A stretch of DNA of 64,000 nt from Amycolatopsis balhimycina FH 1894. Lineage in GTDB: Bacteria; Actinomycetota; Actinomycetes; Mycobacteriales; Pseudonocardiaceae. The translations under genes were made by a program, and so were the position numbers. A model generated the notes under the pieces. It did not search any database, had not been told where the DNA came from, and worked only from the letters and a program-made list of their open reading frames with translations. Shown here piece after piece: positions 16,882-25,999 of the stretch (position 1 is its first letter; each line of letters starts with the position of its first letter). The DNA is taken from positions 6,883,533 to 6,947,532 of the forward strand of contig NZ_KB913037.1 in NCBI RefSeq assembly GCF_000384295.1, written 5' to 3'.

Positions 16882-16959
16882 GACACGCGAAGTTACCAGC
16901 GGGTACCGGCGGGTGTCGCACGACCGGCGGAAAGAACACCGAAGAAGGGACTTCCGAGC

Positions 16960-17262
16960 ATGATCGTCGCGTTCAGTGTCAGCCCGTCCGGCGGGGATCC
17001 CGACGGCGGCGTCAGCGAAGCCGTCGCCCGCGCGGTGAAGGTGGTCCGCGAGTCCGGGCTGCCCAACTCGACCAACGCGATGTTCACGAACGTCGAAGGC
17101 GAGTGGGATCAAGTCATGGACGTCGTCAAGCGCGCGGTCGAGGCCGCGGGCGAAGGCTCGGCCCGCGTCGGCCTGGTCCTGAAGGCCGACATCCGCCCTG
17201 GTTTCGAGGGCCAGCTGGAAGCGAAGGTCGACCGCATCGAAGCCCACCTCCGCGACGCCTGA
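16960..17262 (+). CDS. thiamine-binding (DUF77/MTH1187) family protein
   Basis: A 100-residue protein of the MTH1187/YkoF-type family, small ferredoxin-like folds that bind thiamine or related compounds. MIVAFSVSPSG at the N-terminus, then SGLPNSTNAMFTNVEGEWDQVMDVVKRAVE and LVLKADIRPG match the family along its whole length. GAAGAAGGGA precedes the ATG. A link to the divergent MarR gene is possible but not shown. Confidence 0.85.
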   Translation: MIVAFSVSPSGGDPDGGVSEAVARAVKVVRESGLPNSTNAMFTNVEGEWDQVMDVVKRAVEAAGEGSARVGLVLKADIRPGFEGQLEAKVDRIEAHLRDA

Positions 17263-17274
17263 GTCTCAAGCGGG

Positions 17275-17682
17275 TCAGGGGAGAGGCGGGGTGAAGGCGA
17301 TCGTCCAGCGGCCGTCTTCGGTCGTCACCGCCAGGGGGTAGCTGAACGGCCGGCCGTCGGCGAGGGTGCCCGCGATCGTCGCGCGGGTCGGTGCGGCCGC
17401 GTCCGGGCCCAGCTCGACGTGCACGTCGTGGACGCCGTGGCCGGCCAGCGCGCCGACGTAGTTCTTCGCGAAGTCGCCGCCGCCGGAGCCGGGGTAGTCG
17501 AGCAGGCCGGCGAGCGCGTCGGAGTCGCGGGCGCCGAGCGCCGCGGTGAGCCGGTCGCGCAGTTCGGCGGGGGAGGCCGCACCCGGGTCCGGTTCGTGCA
17601 CGATGAGCAGCGTCACCGCGCCGATCCAGGCGGCGGCCGCCGCGATCGACAGGCCGACCTTCACGTCACGCCTGATGTGCAC
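17275..17682 (-). CDS. membrane-anchored protein of unknown function
   Basis: A 135-residue protein with one N-terminal membrane segment (about residues 9-27) and an exported domain containing an [23 protein letters not shown] region and a final [12 protein letters not shown] strand, the form of small NTF2/SnoaL-like or DUF4878-like lipoprotein domains. I cannot name a function. GTG at 17682 gives a reading with a plausible membrane anchor. Divergent from the thioredoxin gene. Confidence 0.6.
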   Translation of the reverse strand: MHIRRDVKVGLSIAAAAAWIGAVTLLIVHEPDPGAASPAELRDRLTAALGARDSDALAGLLDYPGSGGGDFAKNYVGALAGHGVHDVHVELGPDAAAPTRATIAGTLADGRPFSYPLAVTTEDGRWTIAFTPPLP

Positions 17683-17782
17683 CCGCCGAGCCTGCCCCAG
17701 CGGCGCCGTCCTGCCAAGCGGGCAACGCCGCTCGGGATGGACACCCGGTGAAACGCTCCGGCACGCGTGCCAGGATGGAACC

Positions 17783-18751
17783 GTGACCCAACCACGCGGA
17801 TCTGCAGCGAAGTCAGCGGCCCTGTCCGCCGCCCTGTCCGGCGCGGTCGACTTGTCCGCGCTCAAGGCCCGCGCCGAAGCGGCGCGCAAGCAGCCGGCCC
17901 CTTCCGCGGGCCCCCCTGCCCCCTCGGGCGACGGACCGCCGCCGTCGGGCGAGGCCGTGATCGACGTCACCGAGGCGACCTTCCAGGCCGAGGTCGTGGA
18001 GCGGTCCCTGCACCAGCTGGTGGTCGTCGACCTGTGGGCCGAGTGGTGCGGCCCGTGCAAGCAGCTGTCCCCGGTGCTGGAGCGGTTGGCGGCCGAGTCC
18101 GGTGGCGCGTGGGTCGTCGCGAAGGTCGACGTCGACGCCAACCCGCGGATCGCGCAGCTGTTCGGCGCCCAGTCCATCCCGACGATCGTCGCGATCGCCG
18201 GCGGCCAGCCGGTCGACGCCTTCTCCGGCGCGCTGCCCGAGCCGGAGATCCGCAAGTGGATCAACTCGCTGCTCGACGCCCTGCGCGACAAGCTGCCGGG
18301 GATCCGTGACGCGGCGGCGGGCGGTGCGGTCGAGGAGCCGGAGGACCCGCGCTTCACCGAAGCGGAAGAGGCCTTCGAGCGGGGCGACTTCGCCGCCGCG
18401 CAGGCCGCGTACGAGCGCATCCTCGACGTCGAACCGGCCAACGAGCTGGCGAAGAACGCGCTGGCCCAGGTGAAGTTCACCGCCCGCGCGGAGAAGGCGG
18501 ACCCCGATGCCCGCGCGAAGGCCGACGCCGACCCGTCCGACCTGACGGCCCAGCTCGACGCGGCCGACCTCGAGATCGCGGAGAACCAGGTGGAAGCCGG
18601 GTTCAAGCGCCTGATCGACGTGGTCCGCCGCACGGCGGGCGAGGACCGCAACAAGGTCCGCGAGCACCTGGTCGCGTTGTTCGACCTCTTCGACCCGGTC
18701 GACGAGCGCGTGATGAAGGCCCGCCGCGATCTGGCCAGCGCCCTCTTCTAG
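17783..18751 (+). CDS. thioredoxin-like protein with C-terminal repeats (CnoX/YbbN type)
   Basis: A 322-residue cytosolic protein. Residues 1-55 are a Pro/Ala-rich linker, then a thioredoxin domain with WCGPCK (C89 and C92) and SIPTIVA, then TPR-like helices from about 195 ([17 protein letters not shown]). The layout is that of YbbN/CnoX chaperone-redox proteins and of mycobacterial Rv1324. Both active-site cysteines are present, unlike E. coli YbbN. GTG at 17783 has AGGATGG upstream. Rv1324 sits near glycogen genes in M. tuberculosis and here glycogen phosphorylase is 2.4 kb away. Confidence 0.88.
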   Translation: MTQPRGSAAKSAALSAALSGAVDLSALKARAEAARKQPAPSAGPPAPSGDGPPPSGEAVIDVTEATFQAEVVERSLHQLVVVDLWAEWCGPCKQLSPVLERLAAESGGAWVVAKVDVDANPRIAQLFGAQSIPTIVAIAGGQPVDAFSGALPEPEIRKWINSLLDALRDKLPGIRDAAAGGAVEEPEDPRFTEAEEAFERGDFAAAQAAYERILDVEPANELAKNALAQVKFTARAEKADPDARAKADADPSDLTAQLDAADLEIAENQVEAGFKRLIDVVRRTAGEDRNKVREHLVALFDLFDPVDERVMKARRDLASALF

Positions 18752-18764
18752 AGCCCAAGCCAAC

Positions 18765-18788
18765 GGCCCCTGCCTTCGGGTGGGGGCC
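18765..18788 (+). terminator. probable terminator after thioredoxin-like gene
   Basis: GGCCCC (18765-18770) pairs with GGGGCC (18783-18788), with TTCG in the loop and a short T-run after it. Confidence 0.6.
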
Positions 18789-18891
18789 TTTCGCGTGTCA
18801 GTGGCCGCGTCAGCCCGGTGACCGGGCCGTGTCAGGCGGGCCGACGAAGGTGGTTTCCAACAGACCGGCAACCACTCAGGAGACACCAGCC

Positions 18892-19557
18892 ATGACCACC
18901 TTCACCACTCCCGCCCCGATCTCCGCCGTCGTCGCCATCCCGGCGGGACGCATCCACCTGGTCGCCGCCGACCGGGCCGACACCACCGTCGAGATCGTCC
19001 CCGCGGACGCCTCGAAGAGCCGCGACGTGAAGGTCGCCGAGCAGACGACAGTCGAGTACCGCGACGGCGTCCTGCGGGTCGAAGCCTCGGCGAAGAACCA
19101 GTACTTCGGCCCCTCCGGAACCGTCGACGTGACGGTCCACCTGCCCGCCGGATCCCGCGTCGAGGTGAAGGCGGCCAGCGCCGAACTGCGGACCACCGGA
19201 CGGCTCGGCGACGTCGTCGTCGAGAGCGACCACGGTGCGATCACCCTCGACGAGACCACGAGCGCCCGCCTCACCACGGCCGCCGGTGACGTCTCGATCG
19301 CCCGAGTGACCGGCCCCGCGGAGATCCGCACCCGCAAGGGCGACATCCGCGTCGCCGAGGCGGTCCGCGGCGCGGTCGTGCTGCGCACCGACGCCGGCGA
19401 GGTCGAGGTCGGCGCCGCCGCCGGCGTCTCGGCGTCCCTGGACGCGGGCACCTCCCACGGCCGGATCCGCAACTCGCTCCGGAACGCCGGCGGCACCGCC
19501 CAGCTCGCCATCCACGCGAGCACCAGCGTCGGCGACATCACCGCACGGGGTCTCTGA
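18892..19557 (+). CDS. DUF4097 beta-helix-like protein
   Basis: A 221-residue soluble protein of repeating short beta strands, e.g. GDVVVESDHGAITL, GDVSIARVTGPAEI and GDIRVAEAVRGAVV, the pattern of the DUF4097/adhesin-type right-handed beta family. No signal peptide. ATG with CAGGAGA upstream. Molecular function is not known; in Streptomyces such genes often lie near TetR or padR regulators, but not here. Confidence 0.8.
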   Translation: MTTFTTPAPISAVVAIPAGRIHLVAADRADTTVEIVPADASKSRDVKVAEQTTVEYRDGVLRVEASAKNQYFGPSGTVDVTVHLPAGSRVEVKAASAELRTTGRLGDVVVESDHGAITLDETTSARLTTAAGDVSIARVTGPAEIRTRKGDIRVAEAVRGAVVLRTDAGEVEVGAAAGVSASLDAGTSHGRIRNSLRNAGGTAQLAIHASTSVGDITARGL

Positions 19558-19580
19558 ACAGCGCGGAGTCTCTGAACAGC

Positions 19581-19620
19581 GCGAAGGCCCTCACCCGGAC
19601 CACCGGGCGAGGGCCTTCGC
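19581..19620. terminator. bidirectional terminator between convergent genes
   Basis: GCGAAGGCCCTC (19581-19592) pairs perfectly with GAGGGCCTTCGC (19609-19620), with inner CCGG/CCGG pairs. It separates the DUF4097 gene and the convergent metallopeptidase. Confidence 0.85.
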
Positions 19621-19625
19621 ACAGC

Positions 19626-21053
19626 TCAGGCGTACTGCTTCGAGCAGACCGACGAGCCTTCGAGGTAACCGCGGCGCAGCGACTCGACCCGGTCGAAACC
19701 GCTGTCCGGGCGCTTCCCGTTGACGTCCGCCGACACGAGGCTCTCCGGCTGCAGGAGGTCCGCGATGGCCTCGTCGAGGTCACCCGCCGACAGGCGCAGG
19801 TCGCCCGGGCGGTTGGTGAACGCCGCCCACGCACCCACCAGGCAGGCCGTGCGCAGGCCCGCGTTGGCGTTGTCGATCGACGCGCCGACGCCCTTCTGGA
19901 TGCCCAGCGCGTACCGCGAAGCGACCTCGGAGAACGCCGCGAAGTCACCCATGCCGCCCGGGTCCTCGCCCTTCATCTCGGCCGCGCGGTCGATCGGCTG
20001 GGCGAGCTGGGCCAGCTTGGCCATGTCGATGCTCACGGTGTTGTCGTTCGGGCAGTACGAGGCCGGCGGCGTGGTCTGGCAGCTGCCGCCGTCGGTGATC
20101 GCCGGCCCGGCCACCCCGGCCCGCTGGAACGCCTCGTCAAGGCTCTTCTTCAGCAGGTCGACGGTCTTGCCGTCGAACTTCGCGTCGCCCTTGCCCTTGT
20201 CGCCCTTGTCGAACGGGCGCTCGGTGAGCCGCGCCTTGACGTTCTCCGTGGTCATCCCCGCGCACTCCTTGGGGCCCTTCTCGAACCCGGCCTGGAACGC
20301 GTACGTGCGGTCGAACGCCGTGCCGTGCGCGCCGCGGTCGGCGCCGCTGGTGCCCGCCTGGTCGCGGATCAGGAACATCGCGGCCATCACCTGGTTCAGG
20401 CCCTCGGACGTCGACACCCGGTAGTACTTGCTCTTGTCCTCGGCGACCCAGCGGAAGTAGCCGCCGGCGAAGCAGTCGGCCTGCTGCTCCTTGACCACGG
20501 TCGGGGTGCTCTTGGTCAGCCCGGCCTTGTCGCCGAGCCGGTACTGGACCGCGTGGCCGAACTCGTGCGCCAGCACGACGACCACGGACATCGGGCCGAA
20601 CCGCTGGCGCAGCATCGGCAGCAGCACGCCGCGGTCCCAGGCCACCGAGTCGTCGGCCGCGCAGTAGAACGCGTTGACGAGCTTCTTCACGCTGCCGCAG
20701 CCGGTCTGTTCGGTGTCGGTCTGCGAGTCGTAGGACAGCAGCGACTTCACCGGCTCGAACTGCTGCCCGAAGTCGGCGGGCAGCCGCTCGCCCCAGTACG
20801 TCTGGACGTCGTCGATCGCGGCGGTGGCGAGCTTGTCGTCCTCGGTGCCCGCGGCGTTGCGGACGTCGATCTGCGGCGTCGGCGCGTCCGGCTTGAGGCC
20901 GCTCTCGAAGTGCGTCACCGCCAGCCCGGCGACGGACCCGGCACCGGTGTCTTTGACCGGCCCGGAACCACCCTTCCCGCTGCACCCGCTCACGGCCACG
21001 GCCGCAACCGCGAGCAACGCGACCAGCGCGCGCCGTCCTCCCCCTGGGATCAT
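19626..21053 (-). CDS. zinc metallopeptidase lipoprotein (HExxH)
   Basis: A 475-residue exported protein with lipobox VSGC (C24). The zinc motif HEFGHAVQ (H163, E164, H167) lies in a region typical of the neutral zinc metallopeptidase family (Zn_peptidase), with a downstream QQADCFAGGYF segment that would supply the third ligand. The C-terminal half contains conserved SPxx-free helices and Cys pairs (e.g. CQTTPPASYC). Anchored outside the cytoplasmic membrane. Substrate unknown. The ATG at 21053 gives a good signal peptide. Confidence 0.85.
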   Translation of the reverse strand: MIPGGGRRALVALLAVAAVAVSGCSGKGGSGPVKDTGAGSVAGLAVTHFESGLKPDAPTPQIDVRNAAGTEDDKLATAAIDDVQTYWGERLPADFGQQFEPVKSLLSYDSQTDTEQTGCGSVKKLVNAFYCAADDSVAWDRGVLLPMLRQRFGPMSVVVVLAHEFGHAVQYRLGDKAGLTKSTPTVVKEQQADCFAGGYFRWVAEDKSKYYRVSTSEGLNQVMAAMFLIRDQAGTSGADRGAHGTAFDRTYAFQAGFEKGPKECAGMTTENVKARLTERPFDKGDKGKGDAKFDGKTVDLLKKSLDEAFQRAGVAGPAITDGGSCQTTPPASYCPNDNTVSIDMAKLAQLAQPIDRAAEMKGEDPGGMGDFAAFSEVASRYALGIQKGVGASIDNANAGLRTACLVGAWAAFTNRPGDLRLSAGDLDEAIADLLQPESLVSADVNGKRPDSGFDRVESLRRGYLEGSSVCSKQYA

Positions 21054-21185
21054 CTTCGTTCACTCGCTCTCGTGCCCACCCGTACCCGACGGCAGGACCC
21101 TACCCAGGGCTTACGCGGGGCGTGCGCGTTATCCCCGAACTAGTCCCTGCGCAGCGCGGGCCGCAGCCCGATATCGTCGCTTCCC

Positions 21186-23711
21186 ATGCGTGCAGTCCGC
21201 CGGTTCACCGTTCGCGCCAGCCTCCCGGAGTCCCTGTCCGGACTGGGCGCGCTGGCCACCAACCTGCGCTGGACGTGGCACCCGCCGACGCGCGACCTGT
21301 TCGCGTCGATGGACGCCGAGCTGTTCAACGCCGTGCGCGACCCGCTGCGGATGCTCACCGCGCTGCCGCCCGCCCGGCTCGACGAGCTCGCCGTCGACGA
21401 CGACTTCCTCGAACGCGCGAGAGCCGCGGCCGAGGACCTCGACAGGTACTTGTCGGAGCCGCGCTGGTACCAGCAACGGGACGACGACCTCCCGCCCGCC
21501 GTCGCCTACTTCTCCATGGAGTTCGGCGTCACCGAAGCCCTGCCGAACTACTCCGGCGGCCTCGGCGTCCTGGCAGGCGACCACCTCAAGGCCGCGTCCG
21601 ACCTGGGCGTGCCGATGATCGGCGTCGGGCTGCTCTACCGCAACGGCTACTTCCGGCAGTCGCTGTCGCTCGACGGCTGGCAGGTCGAGCACTACCCGGT
21701 GATCGACCCGAACGCGTTCCCGCTGGAGCTGCTGACCGCCGGCGGGCGGCCGGTGCTGATCGGCGTCGCGATGCCGGGCGGGCGCGAGCTGTGCGCGCAG
21801 ATCTGGCAGGCCCGCGTCGGGCGGGTGCCGCTGCTGCTGCTCGACACCGACACCGAGGCCAACGACGAAGACCTGCGCGGCGTCACCGACCGGCTCTACG
21901 GCGGCGACGCCGACCACCGGCTGCGGCAGGAGATCCTGGCCGGCATCGGCGGGTTCCGCGCGGTCCGGAAGTACTGCGAGCTGACCGGCCACCCGCAGCC
22001 GATGGTGTTTCACACGAACGAGGGGCACGCGGGCTTCCTCGGGCTGGAGCGGGCCCGCGAGATCGTCCAGGCCGACGGCCTCGCGTTCGACGAAGCCATG
22101 CCCGCGGTCCGGGCCGGGACGCTGTTCACCACGCACACCCCGGTCAGCGCCGGCATCGACCGGTTCCCGGTGGACCTGGTGCAGCGCTACTTCAACGACG
22201 GCAGGCTGGTGCCGGACATCGACCCGCGGCGCGTGCTCGCCCTCGGCGCCGAGGACAACCCCGGCCTGTTCAACATGGCGCACATGGGCCTGCGGCTGGC
22301 GCAGCGCGCGAACGGCGTGTCGCAGCTGCACGGGCGCGTCACGCGCAAGATGTTCTCCCGGCTGTGGCCCGGATTCGACCACGACGAGGTGCCGATCTCG
22401 TCGGTGACGAACGGCGTCCACGGCCCGACGTGGGTCGCTCGCGAACTGAGCACGCTGCTCGGGCGCGAGTGGGGGCTCGACGTCGGCGAGGGGCCGCTGC
22501 GCGACGGCGTTTCCGACGCCCAGCTGTGGGAGCTGCGGCGCGAGCTGCGCGAGAAGCTGGTCCACGAGGTGCGGCGCCGGGTGCGCGCGGCCTGGCTGCA
22601 GCGCGGCGCGTCACCGCTGGAGCTGGGCTGGGTGGACTCCGTGTTCGACCCGGACGTGCTGACCGTCGGGTTCGCCCGGCGCGTCCCGACGTACAAGCGG
22701 CTGACGCTGATGCTGCGCGACCCGGACCGGCTGCGCACGCTGCTGTTGCACGAGGACCGGCCGATCCAGGTCGTCGTCGCCGGCAAGTCCCACCCGGCCG
22801 ACGACAACGGCAAGCAGCTGATCCAGCAGATCGTCCGGTTCGTCGACGGCGCGGACGTGCGGCACCGGATCGTCTTCTTGCCCGACTACGACATGTCGAT
22901 GGCGCGGTACCTCTACCGAGGCTGCGACGTCTGGCTGAACAACCCGGTGCGGCCGCTGGAAGCGTGCGGGACGTCGGGGATGAAGTCGGCGCTGAACGGC
23001 GGGCTGAACCTGTCGATCCGCGACGGCTGGTGGGACGAGTGCTACGACGGCAGCAACGGCTGGGCGATCCCGACCGCCGACGGCGTCGCCGATCCCCTGC
23101 GCCGCGACGACCTCGAGGCCGCGGCGCTGTACGAGCTGCTCGGCCAGCAGATCGCGCCGCTGTTCTACGACCGCTCGGACGGCGGCGTGCCCACTGGCTG
23201 GCTGTCGATGGTGTGGCACACACTGGAGACGCTGGGCCCGCGGGTCCAGGCGTCCCGGATGGTCCGCGAGTACGTCGACAACGGCTACCTCCCGGCATCC
23301 CGGATGGTCGCGGCGGCGACCGGTGACGCCTACCGCGGCGCCCTGTCGCTGGCGGACTACCGCACCAAGCTCGAGGTGTCGTGGCCGCGGCTGCGGATCT
23401 TCGACTCGGAGCTGCTGGTGGAGGCGTCCGAGCGCCTGGTCGTCGGCACCGAGGTGACGATCAGGGCCCGCATCGACCTGGCCGGCCTTGATCCGTCCGA
23501 AGTGGACATCCAGGCGGTGGTCGGCCGCGTCGGCGACGACGACGAGCTGCGCGACACGGTGACGGTCCCGATGACCGCCGACGGCATCGGCGCGTTCGCG
23601 GCCCGCCTGAAGCTCCCGCGGCCGGGGTCGATCGGCTACACGGTCCGGGTGCTCCCGAAGCACGGCCTGCTGGCGGCGCCGGCGGAGCTCGCCCGCGTCG
23701 TCCTGGCCTAG
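21186..23711 (+). CDS. glgP: glycogen/alpha-glucan phosphorylase
   Basis: An 841-residue GT35 enzyme that releases glucose 1-phosphate from glycogen or maltodextrins. It belongs to the shorter Thermotoga/actinobacterial type of about 850 residues. YFSMEFGVTEALPNYSGGLGVLAGDH near residue 105 and the pyridoxal-phosphate site EACGTSGMKSALNG (K600) are intact. The N-terminal LRWTWHPPTRDLF corresponds to the DUF3417 region of Rv1328. The C-terminal 110 residues form a beta-rich extension. The gene stands alone; other glycogen genes are not in the window. Confidence 0.95.
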   Translation: MRAVRRFTVRASLPESLSGLGALATNLRWTWHPPTRDLFASMDAELFNAVRDPLRMLTALPPARLDELAVDDDFLERARAAAEDLDRYLSEPRWYQQRDDDLPPAVAYFSMEFGVTEALPNYSGGLGVLAGDHLKAASDLGVPMIGVGLLYRNGYFRQSLSLDGWQVEHYPVIDPNAFPLELLTAGGRPVLIGVAMPGGRELCAQIWQARVGRVPLLLLDTDTEANDEDLRGVTDRLYGGDADHRLRQEILAGIGGFRAVRKYCELTGHPQPMVFHTNEGHAGFLGLERAREIVQADGLAFDEAMPAVRAGTLFTTHTPVSAGIDRFPVDLVQRYFNDGRLVPDIDPRRVLALGAEDNPGLFNMAHMGLRLAQRANGVSQLHGRVTRKMFSRLWPGFDHDEVPISSVTNGVHGPTWVARELSTLLGREWGLDVGEGPLRDGVSDAQLWELRRELREKLVHEVRRRVRAAWLQRGASPLELGWVDSVFDPDVLTVGFARRVPTYKRLTLMLRDPDRLRTLLLHEDRPIQVVVAGKSHPADDNGKQLIQQIVRFVDGADVRHRIVFLPDYDMSMARYLYRGCDVWLNNPVRPLEACGTSGMKSALNGGLNLSIRDGWWDECYDGSNGWAIPTADGVADPLRRDDLEAAALYELLGQQIAPLFYDRSDGGVPTGWLSMVWHTLETLGPRVQASRMVREYVDNGYLPASRMVAAATGDAYRGALSLADYRTKLEVSWPRLRIFDSELLVEASERLVVGTEVTIRARIDLAGLDPSEVDIQAVVGRVGDDDELRDTVTVPMTADGIGAFAARLKLPRPGSIGYTVRVLPKHGLLAAPAELARVVLA

Positions 23712-23723
23712 CGCCCGCCCGGC

Positions 23724-23891
23724 TCACCAGCGCGTCGCGGTGCGGCAGCAGGTGCCCGGACGCCCGCACGCCGTCCCGCGGCGCACCTCGCTGTAGCGGT
23801 TTCGCGCCCACCAGGTGGTCGCCATCGTCGCGGTCAGGACGCCCGCCAGGAAGGCGAGCGCGGTGACCAGGACGATCAGGGTGTTCTCCAT
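23724..23891 (-). CDS. small single-pass membrane protein
   Basis: A 55-residue protein: a membrane helix at residues 4-26 and a basic, Cys-containing tail (CGRPGTCCRTATRW). ATG at 23891 has GGGGAG six bases upstream; longer readings have no ribosome site. I do not recognise it. It converges on glgP with 12 bases between the stops. Confidence 0.55.
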   Translation of the reverse strand: MENTLIVLVTALAFLAGVLTATMATTWWARNRYSEVRRGTACGRPGTCCRTATRW

Positions 23892-24202
23892 GGTTCTCCC
23901 CGGGTTCGTGGGCCGCTTCCGGTGCGGCCGCCGAAATCCACCGTAGGCACACCGGCCCATTCCGGGCTCGTGATCAGCGCTTTCGGTCAGGAACAAGTCA
24001 GGGAACGGACGTACGGTTTGCCGTGACGGGAAAACCCGTCATGGCGAAAGCCGCGCCGCCGCTGTCCGGGAAATGTCATGGAATTGGCAAAACCGCAGGT
24101 CAGACCGATTTATCTTCGTTGTCCGCGGCACCGAACACGCGTTGCACGAATGGGGGATCGGTCCTTTATGATGCTCACTTCGATAGGGGTAGGGGGAGGG
24201 CG
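23892..24202. other. 311-base intergenic region with palindrome
   Basis: No gene seen. Locally AT-richer than its surroundings, as for promoters. TGACGGGAAAACCCGTCA (24024-24041) is an 18-base palindrome that may be an operator for the downstream three-gene module. Confidence 0.5.
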
Positions 24203-25057
24203 ATGATCGGCACGACGCGGCCTGGGAACGGTGGTGGGAAGCCCGCCGCCGCGGTCGGGCGCGCCGCCGACGCCGCCGCGAGCCTGCAGAAGGGCGACGG
24301 GGTCCGGCGGCTCGACCTCCACGGCGATCTCGGCCCCGACCTGCGGCGGGTCTGGCACATCGCCGACGACGACCCGCCGTGCCGGGTGGCCGCGATCGTG
24401 TTCCTGCGGCTCGAGGCGGTGCTCGACCAGGTGAACCGGCCGAAGCTCGAACAGATCGTGCGGGCCGCGTACAACACGGAATCCCGGCCGCTGGCCGGCA
24501 ACAAGGGCGACCGGCTGAAGAACCTGTCCGGCGCTCCTTCGCCACGGACGTGCGACCGGTGGCTCGAGCCGTTCCAGAAGGCGCTGGCGAAAAGCCTCGG
24601 TGGGCTGCAGCCGGTGCTCTCGCCCGACGATGTCCGGCGGGCGGAACGCCGGTTCGAGCCGAGCCCGGCGACTGAGGAATCCGATCGGCGCGAAAGCGGG
24701 CCGCCGCCGGAAGACGCTTTCCCGGACCCCGGCTTCGTCAGTGCGTTCGCCGCTCGCACCTGGTGCGTCCCGACCGGTCCGGACGGCGACCCGGTGCCCG
24801 TCGCGCTCGGGCCGCGGGGCTCGTGGGTCTGCGTTTTCGACACCCCGGCCAGGCTGGCCGAATACCGCGCGGTCACGGGCGCGCCGTGGCCTGCGGAGAT
24901 CGTCCGCAAGGGACGGGAGCTCGTGGGCACTGCGCTCGTGCGGCCGGAGCCCGCCGGCATCCTCGTCAACCCGAGCAGCCGGCGGGCCACGGGGGCCGCC
25001 GAGTCGCAGGCGCTGCCCCATTTCCTGCTCGCCAGGTCGATCACCGTCCGCCGCTGA
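24203..25057 (+). CDS. protein with C-terminal SseB-like domain, type VII secretion module
   Basis: A 284-residue protein. Residues 30-160 are a mainly helical region of unknown family (VWHIADDDPPCRVAAIVFLRL; CDRWLEPFQKAL). Residues 175-284 look like the SseB/type VII secretion-associated domain, with FAARTWCVPTGPDGDPVPVALGP-like strands, WVCVFDTPARLAEY and GTALVRPEPAGILVNP. ATG at 24203 has GGGGAGGG five bases upstream. Followed 19 bases later by a small helical protein and then a WxG-type protein, so it is probably a partner or chaperone of these; that is inference. Confidence 0.55.
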   Translation: MIGTTRPGNGGGKPAAAVGRAADAAASLQKGDGVRRLDLHGDLGPDLRRVWHIADDDPPCRVAAIVFLRLEAVLDQVNRPKLEQIVRAAYNTESRPLAGNKGDRLKNLSGAPSPRTCDRWLEPFQKALAKSLGGLQPVLSPDDVRRAERRFEPSPATEESDRRESGPPPEDAFPDPGFVSAFAARTWCVPTGPDGDPVPVALGPRGSWVCVFDTPARLAEYRAVTGAPWPAEIVRKGRELVGTALVRPEPAGILVNPSSRRATGAAESQALPHFLLARSITVRR

Positions 25058-25076
25058 CGACAAGGACCTGCCACGA

Positions 25077-25388
25077 ATGAACGGCTACGAAGCCGATCCC
25101 GCCAGGCTGAGTGCCGCCGCGAGCTGGCTCGGCTCGCTGGCGCGGGACGCCCGCGACCGGGCGGCACTGCGGTATTCGGCCCGGCCCGAGCTCGTCGGCG
25201 ACGCGCTGCTCGCGGCGGCGCTGGAAGACCTGCAGCGAGCGTCGTCCGCCGCGACCAAGATCCTGCTGTCCGACATCGAAGGGCTCGGCGAGCGGCTGGA
25301 GACGGCGGCCCGCCGCTACGTGGACTACCAGGACGAGGTCCGCGAGCGGCTCGAGCGGCTCGCCTCCGAACCCGGCACGGCGGACTGA
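25077..25388 (+). CDS. small all-helical protein, ESX-like module
   Basis: A 103-residue, almost entirely helical protein with the size and heptad character of WXG100/PE-type substrates (e.g. LSAAASWLGSLARDARDRAAL and a C-terminal coiled coil DEVRERLERLASEPG), but without a clear W-x-G turn. Lies between the SseB-like gene and a WxG-type gene, 11 bases before the latter. Function unknown. Confidence 0.5.
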   Translation: MNGYEADPARLSAAASWLGSLARDARDRAALRYSARPELVGDALLAAALEDLQRASSAATKILLSDIEGLGERLETAARRYVDYQDEVRERLERLASEPGTAD

Positions 25389-25399
25389 GCGAGGGGGAC

Positions 25400-25936
25400 A
25401 TGGGACCGGACCGGACGTGGTCGCCGGGGACGATCAAGCTGCTGCAGGACGAGGCGGTCCGGCTCGCCGACATCGCGGAGATGCTGGACGAGCTGGCGTC
25501 CGACCTGCGGTCGGTGGCGCCCGAAGGCTGGGCCGGCCGGGCAGCCGACGCCTACGGCGAGCTGCGCGACCAAGTGGCCAAGCAGTGCCGGACGGGCGCG
25601 GCGGCTTACGAAGCGGCGGCGGGCGCCGCGGAGAACTATGTCCGGATCCTGGCCGAGCTGGCCGCCCGCCGACGGTACGAGACGGCGTCCGACGCCCTCG
25701 CCCGGCTGGAACAGCAGCGCGTCGAGGCCGCCGAGTGCCTCGAAACGGCGTGGCGCGAGGCCGCGCGCGGGTTCGAAGCGATCCGCACAGCGTTGCCCGA
25801 GCCCGTTTCCGTTCCGGTTACCGCGGCACCGGAGCGCGCGCTGTCGGACGAGCGCCGGGTGCCGCGGTTCGGCGACCCGCGGTACGTGCAGGATCTCTCC
25901 GACGCGGTCTTGGACTTCTTCGCGCGAGGGTCCTGA
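25400..25936 (+). CDS. WxG-type helical protein, putative type VII secretion substrate
   Basis: A 178-residue protein. Residues 10-100 form two long helices joined by GWAGRAADAYGELR, where W-A-G fits the WXG turn of ESX substrates. Residues 115-178 are a Pro-containing tail with no toxin domain I recognise. GAGGGGGAC precedes the ATG. The likely secreted element of a three-gene module; no ESX core genes (EccC, EccD, MycP) are in the window. Confidence 0.55.
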   Translation: MGPDRTWSPGTIKLLQDEAVRLADIAEMLDELASDLRSVAPEGWAGRAADAYGELRDQVAKQCRTGAAAYEAAAGAAENYVRILAELAARRRYETASDALARLEQQRVEAAECLETAWREAARGFEAIRTALPEPVSVPVTAAPERALSDERRVPRFGDPRYVQDLSDAVLDFFARGS

Positions 25937-25999
25937 CCTGGAGTCGCTCCAGCCGGAAATCACGACGCGTGTGGCTTCCGGCGGCGTTAAGTTGAACGC

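Noticed and set aside
23892..24202. Possible riboswitch in the 311-base gap before the SseB-like gene
   Set aside because: I see a palindrome but no conserved core of cobalamin, TPP, SAM or ydaO classes, and the downstream genes do not fit a metabolite pathway.
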